DNA of 64,000 bases from Burkholderia sp. 4M9327F10. GTDB lineage: Bacteria > Pseudomonadota > Gammaproteobacteria > Burkholderiales > Burkholderiaceae. The first letter of the stretch is position 1. Every line of letters starts with the position of its first letter. A program made the position numbers and the translations under genes. The stretch covers positions 1 through 64,000 of the forward strand of contig NZ_SCNV01000029.1 of the NCBI RefSeq assembly GCF_005503145.1, in the 5' to 3' direction. Positions 62,905 to 64,000 of the stretch are shown here, one piece after another. Below the pieces are notes generated by a model. It searched no databases. It was given only the letters and a program-made list of their open reading frames with translations, and was not told where the DNA came from.

Positions 62905-64000
62905 TCATGCGTACAACATGTGTTCGACCAGTTCGATCCAATGCGCCACCGGCGTCGAGGTGCCGCTTTGCAGATGGGCGATGCAACCGACGTTGGCTGA
63001 CACGATCACCTGCGGCTCCTGCGCATGCAGCTTTTCGAGCTTCTGGTCGCGCAAGGCATACGACAGCGCCGGCTGCGTCAGCGAATAGGTGCCGGCCGAG
63101 CCGCAGCACAGATGGCTGTCAGCGGGCAGGCGCACTTCGATGCCGAGCGCGGCCAGCAGGTGTTCGACCTTGCCGCGCAACTGCTGGCCGTGCTGCAGCG
63201 TGCAGGGCGGGTGGAACGCCACGGTATGCACGGAGCGGCGGCGCGTCACTGCGGCAAGCGCCTCCTCGAACTCGGGCAGGATCTCGGAGATATCGCGGGT
63301 CATTGCGGCAATCCGTTGTGCTTTCCCGGCATAGGCCGGATCGTCGCGCAGCAGGTGCCCGTACTCCTTGACTGTCGCGCCGCAGCCGGAGGCGTTCATG
63401 ACGATCGCTTCCGCGCCCTGCTCGACGTATGGCCACCAGGCGTCGATATTGGCGCGGATATCGCCAAGCGCTTCGTCGTTGTAGCCGAGATGCAGACGGA
63501 TTGCGCCACAGCAGCCGGCTTCGGGCGCAACGATCGTCTCCACCCCGAGCGCATCGAGCACGCGCGCCGTGGCGATATTGACGTTCGGCATCATCGACGG
63601 CTGCACGCAGCCTGCAAGCATCAGCATCTTGCGGGCGTGCTTCGCATCCGGCCATTCGAGCGGCCGCTGGCGCGCCGGCACCTTGTCGCGCAGCTTCTTC
63701 GGCAAGAACGCGCGCACATGCTGGCCAAGGCGCATGGTTGGCGTGAACACCGCGCTGTTCGGCACGAAGCTCGCCAGCATTCGCCGCAGCAGCCTTTGGC
63801 CGAGCGGCCGGGTGACCTTTTCTTCGGTGATCTTGCGGCCGATTTCCACCAGCCGCCCGTACTGCACGCCAGATGGGCAGGTGGTCTCGCAGTTGCGGCA
63901 GGTCAGGCAACGGTCCAGATGAGTCTGCGTGCTGCGCGTGACCTCCGCACCTTCCACCATCTGCTTGATGAGATAGATGCGCCCGCGCGGGCCGTCGAGT
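62905..64000 (-). CDS. glcF: Glycolate oxidase iron-sulfur subunit (start beyond window)
   Basis: The visible 365 codons include a ferredoxin-type cluster in CLTCRNCETTCPSG near the visible N-terminus. Two CCG motifs follow (EAGCCGAIRLHLG and HLCCGSAGTYS), typical of GlcF/DUF224 subunits. The frame continues in-phase to the window edge (DGPRGRIYLI just upstream of MVEGAEV), so an N-terminal section with the first Fe-S cluster lies outside. The protein passes electrons from glycolate oxidation to quinone with GlcD and GlcE. Confidence 0.93.
   Translation of the reverse strand, partial: LDGPRGRIYLIKQMVEGAEVTRSTQTHLDRCLTCRNCETTCPSGVQYGRLVEIGRKITEEKVTRPLGQRLLRRMLASFVPNSAVFTPTMRLGQHVRAFLPKKLRDKVPARQRPLEWPDAKHARKMLMLAGCVQPSMMPNVNIATARVLDALGVETIVAPEAGCCGAIRLHLGYNDEALGDIRANIDAWWPYVEQGAEAIVMNASGCGATVKEYGHLLRDDPAYAGKAQRIAAMTRDISEILPEFEEALAAVTRRRSVHTVAFHPPCTLQHGQQLRGKVEHLLAALGIEVRLPADSHLCCGSAGTYSLTQPALSYALRDQKLEKLHAQEPQVIVSANVGCIAHLQSGTSTPVAHWIELVEHMLYA

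Overview
The window is a GC-rich, gene-dense chromosomal segment. Gene content and order point to a betaproteobacterium of the Burkholderia/Paraburkholderia group, probably its main chromosome. The support is the purB, gdhA-glt, pyrC, rnpB, rplM-rpsI, erpA, tyrS, ruvAB, purH-fis-dusB, ubiH-pepP, mnmA, queA-tgt-yajC-secDF, recG-oxyR-katA-dps-ubiA series. This is an inference from remembered gene orders, not from a search. I see no prophage, insertion sequence, CRISPR array, rRNA or tRNA gene; nearly everything is core genome.

Layout. 0-10 kb: purB, a LysR regulator, glutamate dehydrogenase, the remains of a glutamate/aspartate ABC transporter (gltI and gltL intact, gltJ absent, gltK reduced to its last ~44 codons), a class II amidotransferase, pyrC, a DUF3025 gene and the RNase P RNA. 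10-20 kb: an OsmC protein, an AT-rich intergenic region holding a likely new small RNA, rplM-rpsI, erpA, anmK, tyrS, dtd, a histidine phosphatase, ruvB, ruvA, a LysE exporter and ruvC. 20-31 kb: purH, fis-dusB, ubiH, pepP, a GST, a membrane-anchored glutamate-synthase-like flavoprotein, mnmA and nudJ. 30-36 kb: the three-gene transhydrogenase operon pntAA-pntAB-pntB, then a small cassette of two regulator/enzyme pairs (WYL regulator + VOC protein; ArsR regulator + two SRPBCC proteins), each with its own palindromic operator candidate. 36-44 kb: a 23S rRNA methyltransferase, a large membrane protein of the so-called SpecificRecomb family, and a pqi operon with PqiA split into two proteins. 44-50 kb: a cytochrome b561/YceI set, an MHS-type transporter, secF and secD. 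50-64 kb: yajC, tgt, queA, recG, then a peroxide-defence block (oxyR, a 45-codon leader ORF, katA, a 52-residue membrane peptide, dps), ubiA, proC, a YggS protein and the start-truncated glcF at the window edge.

How the genes fit together. Several runs are clear operons: dusB-fis (4-nt overlap, with purH close behind); pepP-ubiH; nudJ-mnmA (4-nt overlap); the three pnt genes; arsR-SRPBCC-SRPBCC (overlapping); pqiA-pqiA-pqiB-pqiC (overlapping); queA-tgt-yajC-secD-secF; yggS-proC. The oxyR-katA-dps neighbourhood is a peroxide-response group.

Most notable observations: the gltJ/gltK deletion scar; a 91-nt candidate small RNA with a TATAAT promoter, a 5' hairpin, a CU-rich anti-Shine-Dalgarno linker and a strong terminator; two unannotated small ORFs beside katA; two strong palindromes in the WYL/VOC-ArsR/SRPBCC cassette; and a recurring pattern of short tandem repeats at or just after stop codons.
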